Source: Aquificota bacterium
GTDB taxonomy: Bacteria > Thermosulfidibacterota > Thermosulfidibacteria > Thermosulfidibacterales > Thermosulfidibacteraceae
Reading direction: 5' to 3'
NCBI GenBank assembly: GCA_015494645.1
Contig: WGAU01000144.1
Span: 1-7,161 of the forward strand
Length of the DNA: 7,161 nt
Every line of letters begins with the position of its first letter. Position 1 is the stretch's first letter. The notes beneath the pieces are model-generated. The model was not told the DNA's origin, searched no databases, and saw only the letters and a program-made list of their open reading frames with translations. A program made the position numbers and the translations under genes. Shown piece by piece: positions 6,741 through 7,161 of this stretch.

Positions 6741-6760
6741 TTGTTAGAGTAAGCTAACAA
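6741..6760 (+). promoter_or_regulatory. Inverted repeat, candidate iron-responsive operator in the feo leader
   Basis: TTGTTAG (6741-6747) and CTAACAA (6754-6760) form a perfect 7-bp inverted repeat with a 6-base spacer. It lies about 8 to 28 bases after the predicted transcription start and directly before the feoA ribosome site. The half-site resembles the GGTTAG/CTAACC halves of DtxR/IdeR/MntR-type operators, but those are 1 bp apart in the classical site, here 6. It does not resemble a Fur box. It could be a repressor site or a weak RNA hairpin; regulator identity is inference. Confidence 0.5.
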
Positions 6761-6774
6761 TTGGTGGAGAGGCG

Positions 6775-6999
6775 ATGATGCCACTTGCGATGTGCTCAGA
6801 GGGAGAAAAGGTGGTGGTAAGGGGAATAGCTGGTGGTAGGGGTGTAAAAATCAGGCTTGAAAGTATGGGTATAGTTCCGGGTGCGGTTCTTGAGGTGGTG
6901 AAGAGCGGTCCCGGGCCTGTGGTGGTCAAAGCTGGAGATTCTCGTATAGCTTTGGGTTTTGGTGAGGCTATGAAGGTTTTTGTGGAGGCTGCGGGATGA
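6775..6999 (+). CDS. feoA: FeoA, ferrous iron transport accessory protein
   Basis: A 74-residue SH3-like protein with the FeoA pattern: a hydrophobic opening (MPLAMCSEGEKVVVRG), a glycine-rich turn (IAGGRG), RLESMGIVPG (residues about 27-36), GPGPVVVKAGDSRIALG and a closing FGEAMKVFV. FeoA is a cytoplasmic partner of FeoB, the membrane GTPase that imports Fe2+, and probably helps its assembly or activity. ATGs at 6775 and 6778 are both possible; GGAG (6766-6769) is 5 or 8 nt away, and either choice changes the protein by one residue. The stop overlaps the next start as ATGA, so the two are translationally coupled. A good promoter and an inverted repeat lie upstream. Confidence 0.88.
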   Translation: MMPLAMCSEGEKVVVRGIAGGRGVKIRLESMGIVPGAVLEVVKSGPGPVVVKAGDSRIALGFGEAMKVFVEAAG

Positions 7000-7161
7000 G
7001 AATTCTCCTTTCGGAGCTGCAGCTTGGTGATGAGGGAGTGATTGTTAGGGTAGGAGGAGATGCGTTTTTAAAGAGAAGACTTAGAGATCTTGGGATTATA
7101 AAGGGAGAAAAGGTGAAGGTGGAACATATAGCCCCTCTTGGGGATCCCATTGAGGTAACTG
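6996..7161 (+). CDS. feoA: Second FeoA-domain protein, 3' end beyond window
   Basis: The frame from ATG 6996 stays open to the right edge (55 codons). It begins MRILLSELQLGDEGVIVRVG and continues with a FeoA-like RRLRDLGIIKGEKVKV and an APLGDPIEV stretch, the part of FeoA that normally precedes a SLR.-EA-type ending. GGAGG (6984-6988) lies 7 nt before the ATG, which overlaps the previous stop. It differs clearly from the first copy and has the LGDPIEV segment that the first one replaces with GPGPVVV. It may end as a separate small FeoA or continue as an N-terminal FeoA domain fused to FeoB; the window cannot decide. Two feoA genes before feoB are known in several bacteria. Confidence 0.82.
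   Translation, partial: MRILLSELQLGDEGVIVRVGGDAFLKRRLRDLGIIKGEKVKVEHIAPLGDPIEVT

Overview
The window comes from a bacterium that is probably a thermophilic anaerobe. Its proteins are rich in Lys and Glu, Arg is written mostly AGG/AGA, Ile is often ATA, and there are Shine-Dalgarno (SD) sites before nearly every gene. Genes are packed tightly with overlapping stops and starts. A deep-branching Gram-negative lineage (Aquificota, Thermosulfidibacter or Thermodesulfobacteriota type) would fit, but the sequence seen here cannot settle this. All genes lie on the + strand, no gap exceeds 90 bp, and no convincing rho-independent terminator is visible.

Layout. (1) Bases 3-2373: the 3' part of a CBS-domain/DUF294 nucleotidyltransferase gene, overlapping by 11 bp a bioF-like PLP enzyme of the alpha-oxoamine synthase family. 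(2) Bases 2374-6686: an 82-bp promoter-like gap, then three genes joined by 3-4-base stop/start overlaps. These are a 1019-residue ClpB-type AAA+ disaggregase, a DUF523 (TudS-like) cysteine protein starting on GTG, and a six-helix rhomboid protease starting on TTG. (3) Bases 6687-7161: an 88-bp gap with a strong sigma70-type promoter and a perfect 7-bp inverted repeat, then feoA and a second feoA-like gene that runs off the right edge. This is the start of a ferrous-iron uptake operon, and feoB is expected beyond the window.

The middle unit looks like a protein-quality-control operon: a ring ATPase for aggregated protein and an intramembrane protease, with a small sulfur/Fe-S type protein between them. 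The most noteworthy gene is clpB. Its region before the first AAA+ domain is about 325 residues, roughly twice the usual ClpB length. It appears to hold two Clp_N-like modules joined by a Phe-rich linker that resembles the G/F region of DnaJ. An in-frame ATG with a near-perfect SD lies exactly where this extension ends, and would give a 712-residue form equivalent to the short ClpB isoform known from E. coli. Upstream of clpB, two GTTGAC-centred mini-palindromes sit exactly 10 bp apart, a candidate heat-shock control site.
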